From Ignavibacterium sp. (GTDB lineage Bacteria; Bacteroidota; Ignavibacteria; Ignavibacteriales; Ignavibacteriaceae): a stretch of 64,000 bases of DNA. Shown here in pieces: positions 50,061 to 58,746 of the stretch. The stretch's first letter is position 1. Each line of letters opens with the position of its first letter. The DNA lies in assembly GCA_032027145.1 (NCBI GenBank), contig JAVSMP010000001.1:2919116-2983115 (forward strand), in the 5' to 3' direction. The notes under the pieces are model-generated. The model had not been told where the DNA came from and did no database searches. It was given only the letters and a program-made list of their open reading frames with translations. The position numbers and the translations under genes were made by a program.

Positions 50061-51151
50061 TAATACTCTCTTCCTTTCCAGACTAATTTTTGATCAGGCA
50101 ATACAATAAATGGTAAAAGGATAACATAGATAATGTAATATAATTCAAAGTGAAAGAAATATTTCAGATTTTTTTCTATCCCAAGTTTAATATGAACAGG
50201 ATAGAGTAAAAAGAAATCCAATGCAATCTTAAAGGCAGCTAAGATTAGCCATATTGGTGAATAGAAAAGCGGAGTTAATAAAACAAACAGATTAGCTGTA
50301 AATCCCCAGAACATAATCACAAAGCCTCTGAAAGGTACACCAAGCCCGCCAACACCCCATCTTTTTTTCTGACTGAATAAACTTTTGAATGTCTTACATG
50401 GAACTGAAGTAACAAGTGTATCAGGCTCAACCGGAAATATTACTTTATATTTTTTGAGATTATAAACTGCATTCATTAAAGTAAAATCTTCAGTAACACT
50501 ATAAGGCAGTTTTTCATATCCGCCAACTTCATCATATACTGATTTGCGGTAAGACATATTATTCCCAATACAAGAGACAGGCATTTTAAGATTTGTTGTT
50601 CCGGCACCAGCAGTTAGAAGATAAACAAAATCAATTGCCTGCATTCCATCAAACCATTTATCAGCAGTCTGAGTTGTTATTCCTGTTACTATTGCAACAT
50701 TATCTTCATAAAATGAACAAACAGTTTTAGCCCACTGAGGTTTTACTTCACAATCGGCATCTGTAGTCAGAATTATTTCACCGGTTGCTTCTTTAATTGC
50801 ATAAGCTAATGCACGCATTTTTCCGATAAGTTTTGTATGATGTTCTTCCGTTGTTATTTTTTTAAAGTGCATTTTATCTTTAATAAAATCATCAATAATC
50901 TTTCCAGTAGAATCAGTAGATTGATCATCAACAATCAGTATTTGAAGTTTACCTTCAGGATATTCAAGTTTATCGAGTGATATTAGGGTTCTTAAAATAT
51001 TTTCTTCTTCGTCTCGTGCTGCTACTATTATTGTTGCAGTAGGCAGCTTATCTTCAGATATCTTTGGAAATTTTTTCTTTGCTCCAATTACAAACAATGC
51101 CGATTGAGCAAAATATCCGATCATTATAAACAAAAAAATCAACTCAAACAT
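50060..51151 (-). CDS. Membrane glycosyltransferase family 2
   Basis: A 363-residue processive-type GT2. One N-terminal and three C-terminal membrane helices flank the catalytic domain. Motifs: ATIIVAARDEEENI, ILTTDADCEV (DxD-type), SVTEDFTL, and QKKRWGVGG (QxxRW). This set is shared with cellulose, hyaluronan and N-acetylglucosamine polymerases. It overlaps the polysaccharide deacetylase gene by 13 nt. The pair resembles a synthase/deacetylase module, but the polymer is unknown. Confidence 0.87.
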   Translation of the reverse strand: MFELIFLFIMIGYFAQSALFVIGAKKKFPKISEDKLPTATIIVAARDEEENILRTLISLDKLEYPEGKLQILIVDDQSTDSTGKIIDDFIKDKMHFKKITTEEHHTKLIGKMRALAYAIKEATGEIILTTDADCEVKPQWAKTVCSFYEDNVAIVTGITTQTADKWFDGMQAIDFVYLLTAGAGTTNLKMPVSCIGNNMSYRKSVYDEVGGYEKLPYSVTEDFTLMNAVYNLKKYKVIFPVEPDTLVTSVPCKTFKSLFSQKKRWGVGGLGVPFRGFVIMFWGFTANLFVLLTPLFYSPIWLILAAFKIALDFFLLYPVHIKLGIEKNLKYFFHFELYYIIYVILLPFIVLPDQKLVWKGREY

Positions 51152-51774
51152 TCGTCAGCTTCTCCAAATTGAAAATTTCGATTATTCACCTCATCAATAA
51201 CTATGCTTATTGAATCTTGGATTATTCTTTTTGTCTTTATACTGTCGTGCAAAACGATTATTGAGTTGTTTCTTAAATATTTCTTTACTGCAAAATTAAC
51301 GACTTCAAGATCATTTTTATAATCATAAGTAAGCAATGACCACATAACGTTTTTCAGATTATATTCATTTAACAATGATGCAGTTGAGAGTTGAAATCTC
51401 CCGTGAGCAGGTCGGAAATATTTAATTTTATATCCAAGCTCTTTCTCTGCAATTCTGTTTGTATTTTCTATCTGAAATAATTTTTCATCAGCTGATATTT
51501 TACTTAATACTTTATGGTTATAAGTATGATTGCCGATTAAATGCCCCTCTGCTAATATCTGCTTAGCAAGTGAATGATATTTCTGAACATTTTCTCCAAC
51601 ACAAAAAAACAATGCTTTAATATTTTCTTCATCTAATCGTTTTAAGATTATTTCAGTTGTATCCGGATTAGGTCCATCATCAAAAGTAATCAGAACTTTA
51701 TTGTTTGTAGTATTCCAATAATACTTTCTGAAAATGGTTTTCAGAATTCCCGGCGGATCATACAAATATTTCAT
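51139..51774 (-). CDS. Polysaccharide deacetylase (NodB/CE4)
   Basis: A 211-residue carbohydrate esterase family 4 domain. TFDDGP lies at 30-35 with the catalytic Asp, the metal ligands His83 and His87 are in GNHTYNH, and YFRPAHGRF and IIVLHDS complete the site. No signal peptide is evident, so it may act in the cytoplasm, unlike many NodB proteins. First gene of the deacetylase-GT2-radical SAM-DUF1207 operon. Confidence 0.9.
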   Translation of the reverse strand: MKYLYDPPGILKTIFRKYYWNTTNNKVLITFDDGPNPDTTEIILKRLDEENIKALFFCVGENVQKYHSLAKQILAEGHLIGNHTYNHKVLSKISADEKLFQIENTNRIAEKELGYKIKYFRPAHGRFQLSTASLLNEYNLKNVMWSLLTYDYKNDLEVVNFAVKKYLRNNSIIVLHDSIKTKRIIQDSISIVIDEVNNRNFQFGEADECLS

Positions 51775-51859
51775 CTAAATAAGAATCTGATTATTCAATT
51801 AAATCTTTTTATGTAATTTAGTCATAGTAAAATAAATTATTGTAATCTCAGATAAACAA

Positions 51860-52720
51860 ATGTCAACTCAATCGGAACACAATAAAGGAATTCTTGCGGT
51901 CTTTCTAACTGCTATTTTATGGAGTTCGGGAGGACTATTAATAAAATTAGTTACTCTAAGTTCTATGCAAATATCTTTCTTCAGGTGTGCAATAGCTGCT
52001 ATTGTATTTGCTCTAATGTTCAGAAAAAGAGTTTTAATAATTAACAAGTTAAGTTTATTTAACTCATTAGCATATTCTGCAGTACTGATTTTATTTGTGA
52101 TTGCAACAAAAACCACTACAGCGGCAAATGCAATATTTTTACAATCAACAGCACCGATATATGTTTTGATCTTTGAACCAATTTTAACAAAGACAAGATG
52201 GGAGAAAATAAATATTATAACGATAGTTGTTTGTTTTTTAGGGATGATTTTATTTTTTACAGGCGATCTTACTCCCGGAGATGTTCAAGGAAATATTGCA
52301 GCACTTCTTGCCGGAGTTGCATTTGCTGCTTTCTTTTTAGGAATGAAAAAGAATGATCCGCAATATGGTGAATCTTCAATTTTTTATGGAAATATTCTTG
52401 TTGCTCTGTTTTGCATTCCGTTTATAACTGATATGAATTCAATTTCATTAGAAAATTTTACATTAGTTACTTTACTGGGTGTTTTTCAGATTGCATTTGC
52501 TTATGCACTTTTCAGCTTTGGGATAAAGCGTATAATTGCGGTTGAGGCTTCAATTATTTCTATGTTTGAACCAGTGTTAAATCCTATTTGGGTTTTTATC
52601 GGATATGGTGAAGTGCCTTCATTCTATGCAATAATCGGAGGAATAATTATTATCACTGCAATTACAGCAAGGACAATTATTTATAATTCCAATTTTTTAA
52701 AAACTAAGTTTAATTTTTAA
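51860..52720 (+). CDS. EamA-family (DMT) transporter
   Basis: A 286-residue membrane protein with ten predicted helices in two EamA repeats (about residues 8-140 and 148-280). GNIAALLAGVAFAAFFLGMKK opens the second repeat and VEASIISMFEPVLNPIWVFIGYGE is the typical C-terminal EamA signature. Family members export metabolites or amino acids; the substrate cannot be inferred. It is divergent from the deacetylase operon. Confidence 0.88.
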   Translation: MSTQSEHNKGILAVFLTAILWSSGGLLIKLVTLSSMQISFFRCAIAAIVFALMFRKRVLIINKLSLFNSLAYSAVLILFVIATKTTTAANAIFLQSTAPIYVLIFEPILTKTRWEKINIITIVVCFLGMILFFTGDLTPGDVQGNIAALLAGVAFAAFFLGMKKNDPQYGESSIFYGNILVALFCIPFITDMNSISLENFTLVTLLGVFQIAFAYALFSFGIKRIIAVEASIISMFEPVLNPIWVFIGYGEVPSFYAIIGGIIIITAITARTIIYNSNFLKTKFNF

Positions 52721-52761
52721 TCAATCACTTTCATTAATATTTATACTTGTAATTAATTAAA

Positions 52762-53406
52762 CTAAGGCTGCAATCTGAAGATTTTCCAATTATCACTCTC
52801 TTTATGATAACAAATCCTGTCGTGTAATCTGTTTGTTCTTCCCTGCCAAAATTCAAATTTATTCGGAATAAGTTTGTATCCGCCCCAGTTTTCAGGAGTG
52901 GGTGGATTTTCGCCATATTTTTTTTCTAATTCAGCAAATCTTTTATCCAATACTTCCCTGCTTTCAATTGTTTCACTTTGATTAGATGCCAAAGCACCAT
53001 ATCTGCTTTTTAATGGTCGCTGATTAAAATATTCTTCAGACTCTTTTCGGTTTATCTTTACAACCTTTCCTTCAATTCTAACCTGCCGTTCAAATTCACG
53101 CCACCAAAATAAAATTGATGCAAAGGGATTGTCATTTAATTCCTTACCTTTTCTGCTTTCATAATTCGTAAAGAATACAAATCCTGTTTCATCCAATTCT
53201 TTTAACAGAACAATTCTTGCAGAAGGAAAGCCTTCTTTACTTGCAGTTGCAATAGTCATTGCGTTAGGTTCAATTATCTGCGCAGACACTGCTTGATTAA
53301 ACCATTTTCTGAATTGCTCAAATGGATTCAACTCAATATTTGATTCAAGCAATTGACCTTGCTCATAGTTAAGACGCATATTCTTAAGATTGTTAGCTTT
53401 CTGCAT
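52762..53406 (-). CDS. pdxH: Pyridoxamine 5'-phosphate oxidase
   Basis: A 214-residue FMN enzyme making pyridoxal 5'-phosphate. RIVLLKELDETGFVFFTNY, FWWREFERQVRIEG, SRYGALASNQS and the C-terminal EFWQGRTNRLHDRI blocks are all diagnostic. The N-terminal nine residues before Met10 (MRLNYEQG) may not be translated; Met10 is an alternative start closer to the family length. It is divergent from the KGD gene. Confidence 0.94.
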   Translation of the reverse strand: MQKANNLKNMRLNYEQGQLLESNIELNPFEQFRKWFNQAVSAQIIEPNAMTIATASKEGFPSARIVLLKELDETGFVFFTNYESRKGKELNDNPFASILFWWREFERQVRIEGKVVKINRKESEEYFNQRPLKSRYGALASNQSETIESREVLDKRFAELEKKYGENPPTPENWGGYKLIPNKFEFWQGRTNRLHDRICYHKESDNWKIFRLQP

Positions 53407-53541
53407 AAATTTTTACTAATATAGCCCTATATTTTCACTACTAATCACGATTTTATTAAAGATATAAAAATATTTTTAATAATTATTTTACTAAAAAATA
53501 AACTAAGAAATATTCTAAACAAAAATTAGTCATTAAAAGAA

Positions 53542-56500
53542 ATGAAATCGCAAAAATTAACCAAGAGAGAAAAAGAAGAACTAGAAAGATTTGGTGCAAA
53601 CACCTGGTTTGTTGAATCTCTTTATAAACAATACGAACAAAGACCTGATCAAGTACCTGAGCAATGGAAAAACTTTTTCGGAAATGTTGAAGGGAAAAAT
53701 AAGAGTAATGGAGAAATCTATAAGGAAACAACTGGGTATATAACTTTGCCAAAAAATATTGAAATGCCTCAGCCCTCAGCTAATGACGAATTAAAAGTAA
53801 TTGCCGGAAGTGCACAGCGAATCCTTGATAATATGACTGCAAGTTTAACTATTCCAGTTGCAACCTCACAGAGAACCATCGCTGTAAAACTGCTTGAAGA
53901 AAACAGAATTATAATAAACCAGCATCTGCATAGAAAAAATGAAGGAAAAATTTCTTTTACACATTTGATAAGCTGGGCAATTTTAAAAGCAGTAAAAAAT
54001 AATCCGGCTATGAACAACGGGTTTACAATTATTAATGGCAAGCCTCATTTGATAATCAGAAAGGATATTAACTTAGGTTTGGCAATTGATATTGAAAAAA
54101 AGGATGGAACAAGATCTTTATTAGTACCTAATATTAAAGCAGCAAACAAATTAAGTTTTATTGAATACTGGAAAGCATTTGATAATATTGTTGACAGATC
54201 GAGAAAAGGTACAATTGACCCATCAGAATTTATGGGAACAACAATTACCCTAACCAATCCGGGTACAATCGGAACTGTTTCTTCTGTCCCCCGTTTAATG
54301 ATCGGACAGGGCACAATCATTGCAACCGGTGCAATTCAATACAATGCTGAATACCAGGCAATGTCTCCTGCAACTATTTCTTCTCTTGGCATAAGCAAAG
54401 TAATGAATATATCCAGCACTTATGACCACAGAATAATTCAAGGTGCAGAATCAGGAATGTTTCTTAAAGACATAAATGAATTACTGTTAGGGAATAACGG
54501 CTTTTATGAAGAAATTTTTGACTCATTAAAAGTTCCTTCACGACCGTTACGATGGGAAACTGATTATCAGCCAGGGGGATTTGATAATTCTGTTAATACT
54601 GATGAAATAGTTAAACAAGCCAGAGTTCTGCAGCTAATTAATATGTATCGGGTACGCGGGCATCTACTGGCTGATCTTGATCCGTTAGGAACCAGAGCAG
54701 TTTATCATCCAGAACTTGATCCAGCATCATTTAATCTGACTGTTTGGGATCTGGACAGATATTTTATCACTGGTGGATTTGGTGCGCTTAAAACAGCAAC
54801 CTTACGTGAGATAATGAATATACTTCATAAAACCTATTGTGAAAAAATTGGTGTTGAGTATATGCATATTCAAAATCCTGCAGAAAAAGTGTGGCTGCAA
54901 AGTAAAATGGAACCGAACAAAAATATTCCTTCTTATGATAATGAAACTAAAAAGAAAATATTAGAGAAGTTAATAGAAGCAGAATATTTTGAACATTTCG
55001 TTCATACAAAGTTTATTGGTCATAAACGCTTTTCTCTTGAAGGTTCTGAAACTTTAATTCCTTTACTCGATAAAATTATAAATGATTCTGCTATGCATGG
55101 AATTTCTGAGATTGTTCTTGGTATGGCACACCGCGGCAGGTTAAATGTTCTTACAAATATTATTGGCAAATCTTATGAATCCATCTTTAATGAATTTGAA
55201 GACAATAAGGATAAAAATTCTATTCAAGGTTCAGGTGATGTAAAATATCATCTCGGTGCTACAGGAAAATATTCAACTAAAATCGGAAAGCCAGTTACAA
55301 TTTCAGTTGCGTCTAATCCAAGTCATTTAGAATGGGTTAATCCGGTTGTAGAAGGAATAGTCAGAGCAAAACAACAAAGATTAGGTGACAGCGTAGCTCA
55401 CCAGAAAGTTATGCCTGTATTAATTCATGGTGATGCAGCTTTTGCCGGACAAGGAATAGTTGCTGAAACCTTAAATCTTTCTCAATTAAGCGGATATAGA
55501 ACCGGTGGAACAATTCATATCATTGTTAATAATCAGATAGGATTTACAACTACGCCACAGGATTCAAGATCTACTACTTATGCTACCGATGTGGCAAAAA
55601 CAATTCAAGCTCCCATTTTTCATGTTAACGGCGATGACCCTGAATCAGCATTGTTAGTAGCTCAAATTGCATTCGAATATAGACTGATCTTCAAGAAAGA
55701 TGTTGTGATTGACTTGTTTGGTTACCGAAGACATGGACATAATGAAGGTGATGAACCTGGTTTTACTCAACCTTTGCTATATGAAAAAATCAAGTCACAT
55801 TCTTCTGTAAGAGAAATATATGAAAACAAGCTTATCAGTGAAGGCATTATAACTAAAGTGGAAGTTGAACAATTTCACAATTCATTTAATCAGGTTTTAA
55901 GCAGATCTTTTGATAATCTTAAAAAGAAAAAAGTTACTTTCACAAATGAACCGCCTCTTGCTGTAACCAAACAAGAATTAAAATCAATTCATACAGACAA
56001 AAACACTTCAGTTACAGAAGATGTTCTTGATAAGATTATTCTTGCTTTAACAACTTTACCAGAAGGATTTGATGGGCACCCTAAACTTCAAAAGTTTTTA
56101 GAAAAAAGAAAAAAACTTATTGACCGGACTGAAATGGCTGATTGGGCTATGGCTGAGTCTCTTGCATTTGGTAGTTTGCTGCTTGAAAACACTCCAGTAC
56201 GATTAAGCGGACAGGATAGTGTGCGAGGTACCTTCAGTCAAAGACATACTGCCTTTACAGATATCAAAACCGGAAAAGAGTTTTACCCGTTAAATCATAT
56301 TTCTCCCGAGCAGGCAAAACTGGAAGCTCTTGATAGTCCGTTATCGGAAGCAGCTATCTTAGGATATGAATATGGTTACAGCACTGCAGATCCTCTTGCA
56401 CTTGTTATTTGGGAAGCACAGTTCGGTGATTTTGCAAACAGTGCCCAGGTTATAATAGATAATTTTATTGTAGCATCTTATGAAAAATGGGGATTGTCAA

Positions 56501-57165
56501 ACGGTGTTGTTTTACTTTTGCCACATGGATATGAAGGACAAGGACCCGAACACTCGAGTGCCAGGTTGGAAAGATTTTTAATACTCTGTGCAGAGAATAA
56601 TATTCAAGTTTGCAACATATCAACTCCAGCAAACTATTTTCATGTTTTAAGAAGACAAAAAAGATTAACCCTGCAAAAACCATTGGTTATTATGACACCC
56701 AAAAGTCTCTTGAGGCTGCCTGAGGCAAGATCTACAAAAGATGAGTTTATCAATGGAAGATTTGAGGAGTTCTTTGATGATCATACCATTTCAGACAAGA
56801 CAAAAATAAAAAGACTTCTGATTACCAGCGGCAAGGTGTATTATGATCTATTAAAATATAGGGAAAAGAATAAAATGTTTGATACTGCAATAATTAGAAT
56901 TGAGCAGTTTTATCCATTTAAAAAAGAAATCTTGAAACAGATTATTGATAGTTATATGAATGCCATTACTGTAGTTTGGGTACAAGAGGAACCAAAAAAT
57001 ATGGGTGCATGGAATTTCTTAAATCAAAAGATCTCTGAACTTCTTTCAGATAAACAGTCATTTCACTGTACAAGCAGACCCGAAGCAGCAAGCTCTGCAG
57101 TTGGATCAGCAAGAATTTCAAACCAGCTTCAGGTAGAATTAGTTGCAGAAGCATTCAAGTTATAA
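53542..57165 (+). CDS. Multifunctional 2-oxoglutarate decarboxylase/dehydrogenase E1 fused to an E2-type domain (KGD)
   Basis: A 1,207-residue fusion like mycobacterial KGD. Residues 21-47 are the E1 N-terminal helix (NTWFVESLYKQYEQRPDQVP). About 100-330 is an E2 acyltransferase domain ending in YDHRIIQGAESG, and about 355-1207 is the thiamine-diphosphate E1 (AHRGRLNVL, HGDAAFAGQG, NNQIGFTT, RRHGHNEGDEP). No lipoyl domain is present, so the acyl chain must use a carrier from another protein. In the TCA cycle it converts 2-oxoglutarate to succinyl-CoA, or in the decarboxylase mode to succinic semialdehyde. It is followed by a terminator. Confidence 0.93.
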   Translation: MKSQKLTKREKEELERFGANTWFVESLYKQYEQRPDQVPEQWKNFFGNVEGKNKSNGEIYKETTGYITLPKNIEMPQPSANDELKVIAGSAQRILDNMTASLTIPVATSQRTIAVKLLEENRIIINQHLHRKNEGKISFTHLISWAILKAVKNNPAMNNGFTIINGKPHLIIRKDINLGLAIDIEKKDGTRSLLVPNIKAANKLSFIEYWKAFDNIVDRSRKGTIDPSEFMGTTITLTNPGTIGTVSSVPRLMIGQGTIIATGAIQYNAEYQAMSPATISSLGISKVMNISSTYDHRIIQGAESGMFLKDINELLLGNNGFYEEIFDSLKVPSRPLRWETDYQPGGFDNSVNTDEIVKQARVLQLINMYRVRGHLLADLDPLGTRAVYHPELDPASFNLTVWDLDRYFITGGFGALKTATLREIMNILHKTYCEKIGVEYMHIQNPAEKVWLQSKMEPNKNIPSYDNETKKKILEKLIEAEYFEHFVHTKFIGHKRFSLEGSETLIPLLDKIINDSAMHGISEIVLGMAHRGRLNVLTNIIGKSYESIFNEFEDNKDKNSIQGSGDVKYHLGATGKYSTKIGKPVTISVASNPSHLEWVNPVVEGIVRAKQQRLGDSVAHQKVMPVLIHGDAAFAGQGIVAETLNLSQLSGYRTGGTIHIIVNNQIGFTTTPQDSRSTTYATDVAKTIQAPIFHVNGDDPESALLVAQIAFEYRLIFKKDVVIDLFGYRRHGHNEGDEPGFTQPLLYEKIKSHSSVREIYENKLISEGIITKVEVEQFHNSFNQVLSRSFDNLKKKKVTFTNEPPLAVTKQELKSIHTDKNTSVTEDVLDKIILALTTLPEGFDGHPKLQKFLEKRKKLIDRTEMADWAMAESLAFGSLLLENTPVRLSGQDSVRGTFSQRHTAFTDIKTGKEFYPLNHISPEQAKLEALDSPLSEAAILGYEYGYSTADPLALVIWEAQFGDFANSAQVIIDNFIVASYEKWGLSNGVVLLLPHGYEGQGPEHSSARLERFLILCAENNIQVCNISTPANYFHVLRRQKRLTLQKPLVIMTPKSLLRLPEARSTKDEFINGRFEEFFDDHTISDKTKIKRLLITSGKVYYDLLKYREKNKMFDTAIIRIEQFYPFKKEILKQIIDSYMNAITVVWVQEEPKNMGAWNFLNQKISELLSDKQSFHCTSRPEAASSAVGSARISNQLQVELVAEAFKL

Positions 57166-57194
57166 TTTTTTTACTAACAATCCTTCATCTAATT

Positions 57195-57225
57195 AAACAT
57201 CCTCAAATTGAGGATGTTTAAGCTA
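57195..57225 (+). terminator. Probable terminator after KGD
   Basis: A 12-bp inverted repeat (aaacatcctcaa/ttgaggatgttt, 57195-57219) lies 30 nt past the KGD stop. The following T-run is short, so efficiency is uncertain. Confidence 0.65.
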
Positions 57226-57325
57226 ATTGTAATAAACTGAAACAGTTACTTACTGGGTTTTCGTTCATATTAAAATAAAACGCTGGCATATTTATTGGGA
57301 AAAACTTCTAAAAATTTTAATAAGA

Positions 57326-57727
57326 ATGAATGGATTCCAAAGACAGATCGCAAATGGTTTCGTAATTGAAACTGTAAATCTTGATCATGCTACAATTAAT
57401 GAGGCAATGCAATTCAAGAAGCATCTTGAACATGATTTAGAATTGGGTTATAAAAATATAATAATTGACTTAAGTATTTGTAACTCACTTGACTCTGCTT
57501 TCATAGGAGTCCTGGTAGTAACCTTGAAGCAGCAATTGCGTTTAGGAGGTGCTATAAAAATTGTTAAACCCGGACTCTTCTCAAAATCTATTTTGAATCT
57601 AACAGGAACCATTGAAATCTTTGAATTATATGAATCCTTAGAAGCTGCTATTTATAGTATTGATATTACAGAAGAAAGCAGCCGTTTAACTGACGATGGT
57701 TTAAATCAGCTTGCAATTGCTCAATAA
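57326..57727 (+). CDS. STAS-domain anti-sigma factor antagonist (second copy)
   Basis: A 133-residue STAS domain and a paralogue of the protein at 9506-9913. The loop reads SLDSAFIGVLVVTLK with Ser57 at the regulatory position, and the following GGAIKIVKP and GTIEIFELYESLEAAI align block for block with the first copy. It is monocistronic, between KGD and two tRNA genes. Partner switching with an RsbW-like kinase is inferred from the fold and conserved Ser. Confidence 0.87.
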   Translation: MNGFQRQIANGFVIETVNLDHATINEAMQFKKHLEHDLELGYKNIIIDLSICNSLDSAFIGVLVVTLKQQLRLGGAIKIVKPGLFSKSILNLTGTIEIFELYESLEAAIYSIDITEESSRLTDDGLNQLAIAQ

Positions 57728-57787
57728 TTTGAAAAACATTTCTATATAATTAAATTTATACATCAGCTTTTAGATTTTTAAAATTTT

Positions 57788-57860
57788 GCGAGCGTAACTC
57801 AGATGGTAGAGTGTCAGCTTCCCAAGCTGAATGTCGCGGGTTCGAACCCCGTCGCTCGCT
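57788..57860 (+). tRNA. tRNA-Gly (anticodon CCC)
   Basis: The acceptor stem GCGAGCG pairs with CGCTCGC. The anticodon stem TCAGC/GCTGA encloses TTCCCAA, giving CCC at 57821-57823. The T arm GCGGG-TTCGAAC-CCCGT is intact and the discriminator is T. CCA is not encoded. Confidence 0.95.
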
Positions 57861-57937
57861 CAATAATATTCTTAAAAATTGTTTTGTTTTATTCTATAAA
57901 AATCTGATATTTGTCCACCAAATTTTGATTGATTTTT

Positions 57938-58012
57938 GGGCGCTTAGCTCAGTTGGTTCAGAGCATCTGCCTTACAAGCAGAGGGTCCGCGGTTCAAATC
58001 CGTGAGCGCCCA
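57938..58012 (+). tRNA. tRNA-Val (anticodon TAC)
   Basis: The acceptor stem GGGCGCT pairs with AGCGCCC, with discriminator A at 58012. The D arm is GCTC/GAGC. The anticodon stem TCTGC/GCAGA encloses CTTACAA, giving TAC at 57973-57975. The T arm CGCGG-TTCAAAT-CCGTG is intact. From 57953 on, this gene is also the first unit of the 124-bp tandem array that follows. It is the only copy with a 5' half and a normal anticodon arm. Confidence 0.95.
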
Positions 58013-58511
58013 CAATTTTTTTTCCCCAGATTGATTTGTTAAGAACTTTAAGTTTGCAATTGATTATTTGAATAATTTGGTTCAGAGCACTCCGATATAA
58101 TCGGAGGGGTCCGCGGTTCAAATCCGTGAGCGCCCACAATTTTTTTTCCCCAGATTGATTTGTTAAGAACTTTAAGTTTGCAATTGATTATTTGAATAAT
58201 TTGGTTCAGAGCACTCCGATATAATCGGAGGGGTCCGCGGTTCAAATCCGTGAGCGCCCACAATTTTTTTTCCCCAGATTGATTTGTTAAGAACTTTAAG
58301 TTTGCAATTGATTATTTGAATAATTTGGTTCAGAGCACTCCGATATAATCGGAGGGGTCCGCGGTTCAAATCCGTGAGCGCCCACAATTTTTTTTCCCCA
58401 GATTGATTTGTTAAGAACTTTAAGTTTGCAATTGATTATTTGAATAATTTGGTTCAGAGCACTCCGATATAATCGGAGGGGTCCGCGGTTCAAATCCGTG
58501 AGCGCCCACAA
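57953..58511 (+). repeat. 124-bp tandem array of tRNA-Val 3' fragments
   Basis: Five units with exact 124-nt period begin at 57953, 58077, 58201, 58325 and 58449; the last is partial and ends about 58511. Each unit runs from the D loop (ttggttcagagc) through the variable loop, T arm and 3' acceptor strand (AGCGCCCA) into a 60-nt T-rich spacer. Units 2-5 look identical. They differ from the real tRNA in the anticodon arm: CTCCG-ATATAAT-CGGAG replaces TCTGC-CTTACAA-GCAGA without a change in length. Units 2-5 lack the 5' acceptor and D strands, so none can fold as a full tRNA alone. Confidence 0.93.
58090..58106. repeat. Palindrome replacing the anticodon arm (first of four)
   Basis: ctccgat-ata-atcggag, a 7-bp stem with 3-nt loop, lies inside unit 2 and recurs at 124-nt spacing at 58214, 58338 and 58462. 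A palindrome with the same core (tccgat/atcgga) stands at 58747-58762. Confidence 0.85.
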
Positions 58512-58519
58512 ACTTTTAT

Positions 58520-58543
58520 TCCTGATAGATTTTTTTATCAGGA
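58520..58543. repeat. Hairpin before the GIY-YIG remnant
   Basis: tcctgata and tatcagga form an 8-bp stem with an 8-nt T-rich loop, placed between the end of the tRNA-fragment array and the GIY-YIG start codon. It might be a terminator for the tRNA transcript or part of the inserted unit. Confidence 0.6.
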
Positions 58544-58551
58544 TTTCTTTT

Positions 58552-58713
58552 ATGAGCTATTCCGTTTACATAATCTACTCTGAAAAAAATAAGATGTATT
58601 ACATTGGGCATACCAATAACCTAGAAGATAGATTAATTAGACATAATTCCAACTCACTCAATCTCATTTTTTCAAAAGCTCAAATGATATTGAAAAATGA
58701 ATTACACTTTTAA
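58552..58713 (+). pseudogene. Truncated GIY-YIG endonuclease remnant
   Basis: Starting at ATG 58552 the frame reads MSYSVYIIYSEKNKMYYIG and then LEDRLIRHNSN: the GIY (as VYIIYS) and YIG elements and the conserved Arg helix of small GIY-YIG (YhbQ-like, usually 80-100 residue) proteins. After about 33 residues the similarity breaks off and the frame stops at 53 codons, so the region with the catalytic Glu is missing or scrambled. An in-frame extension upstream to 58498 runs into tRNA sequence and is not real. It is followed by a palindrome at 58747. Confidence 0.7.
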
Positions 58714-58746
58714 TATCTAAATATAAATTACCCAATACCGTTATAG

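Noticed and set aside
53483-53752. 89-codon minus-strand ORF at the KGD start
   Set aside because: Antisense to the conserved E1 N-terminal helix of KGD; leucine/phenylalanine-rich by composition only.
58048-58511. Three overlapping 71-codon minus-strand ORFs with identical translation (containing GAHGFEPRTPP)
   Set aside because: They are reverse readings of the tRNA-Val fragments; the identity comes from the 124-bp repeat, and this peptide is a well-known false product of tRNA genes.
57953-58511. CRISPR array
   Set aside because: The 124-nt period has constant rather than variable spacers, the repeat derives from a tRNA, and no cas genes are near.
58077-58511. Four additional functional tRNA genes
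   Set aside because: Units 2-5 lack the 5' acceptor strand and the 5' D-stem strand, so none can form a tRNA by itself.
58498-58551. N-terminal extension of the GIY-YIG frame (MSAHKLLFLIDFF...)
   Set aside because: It is translated from the tRNA fragment's 3' end and a hairpin; the real start of the domain is ATG 58552.
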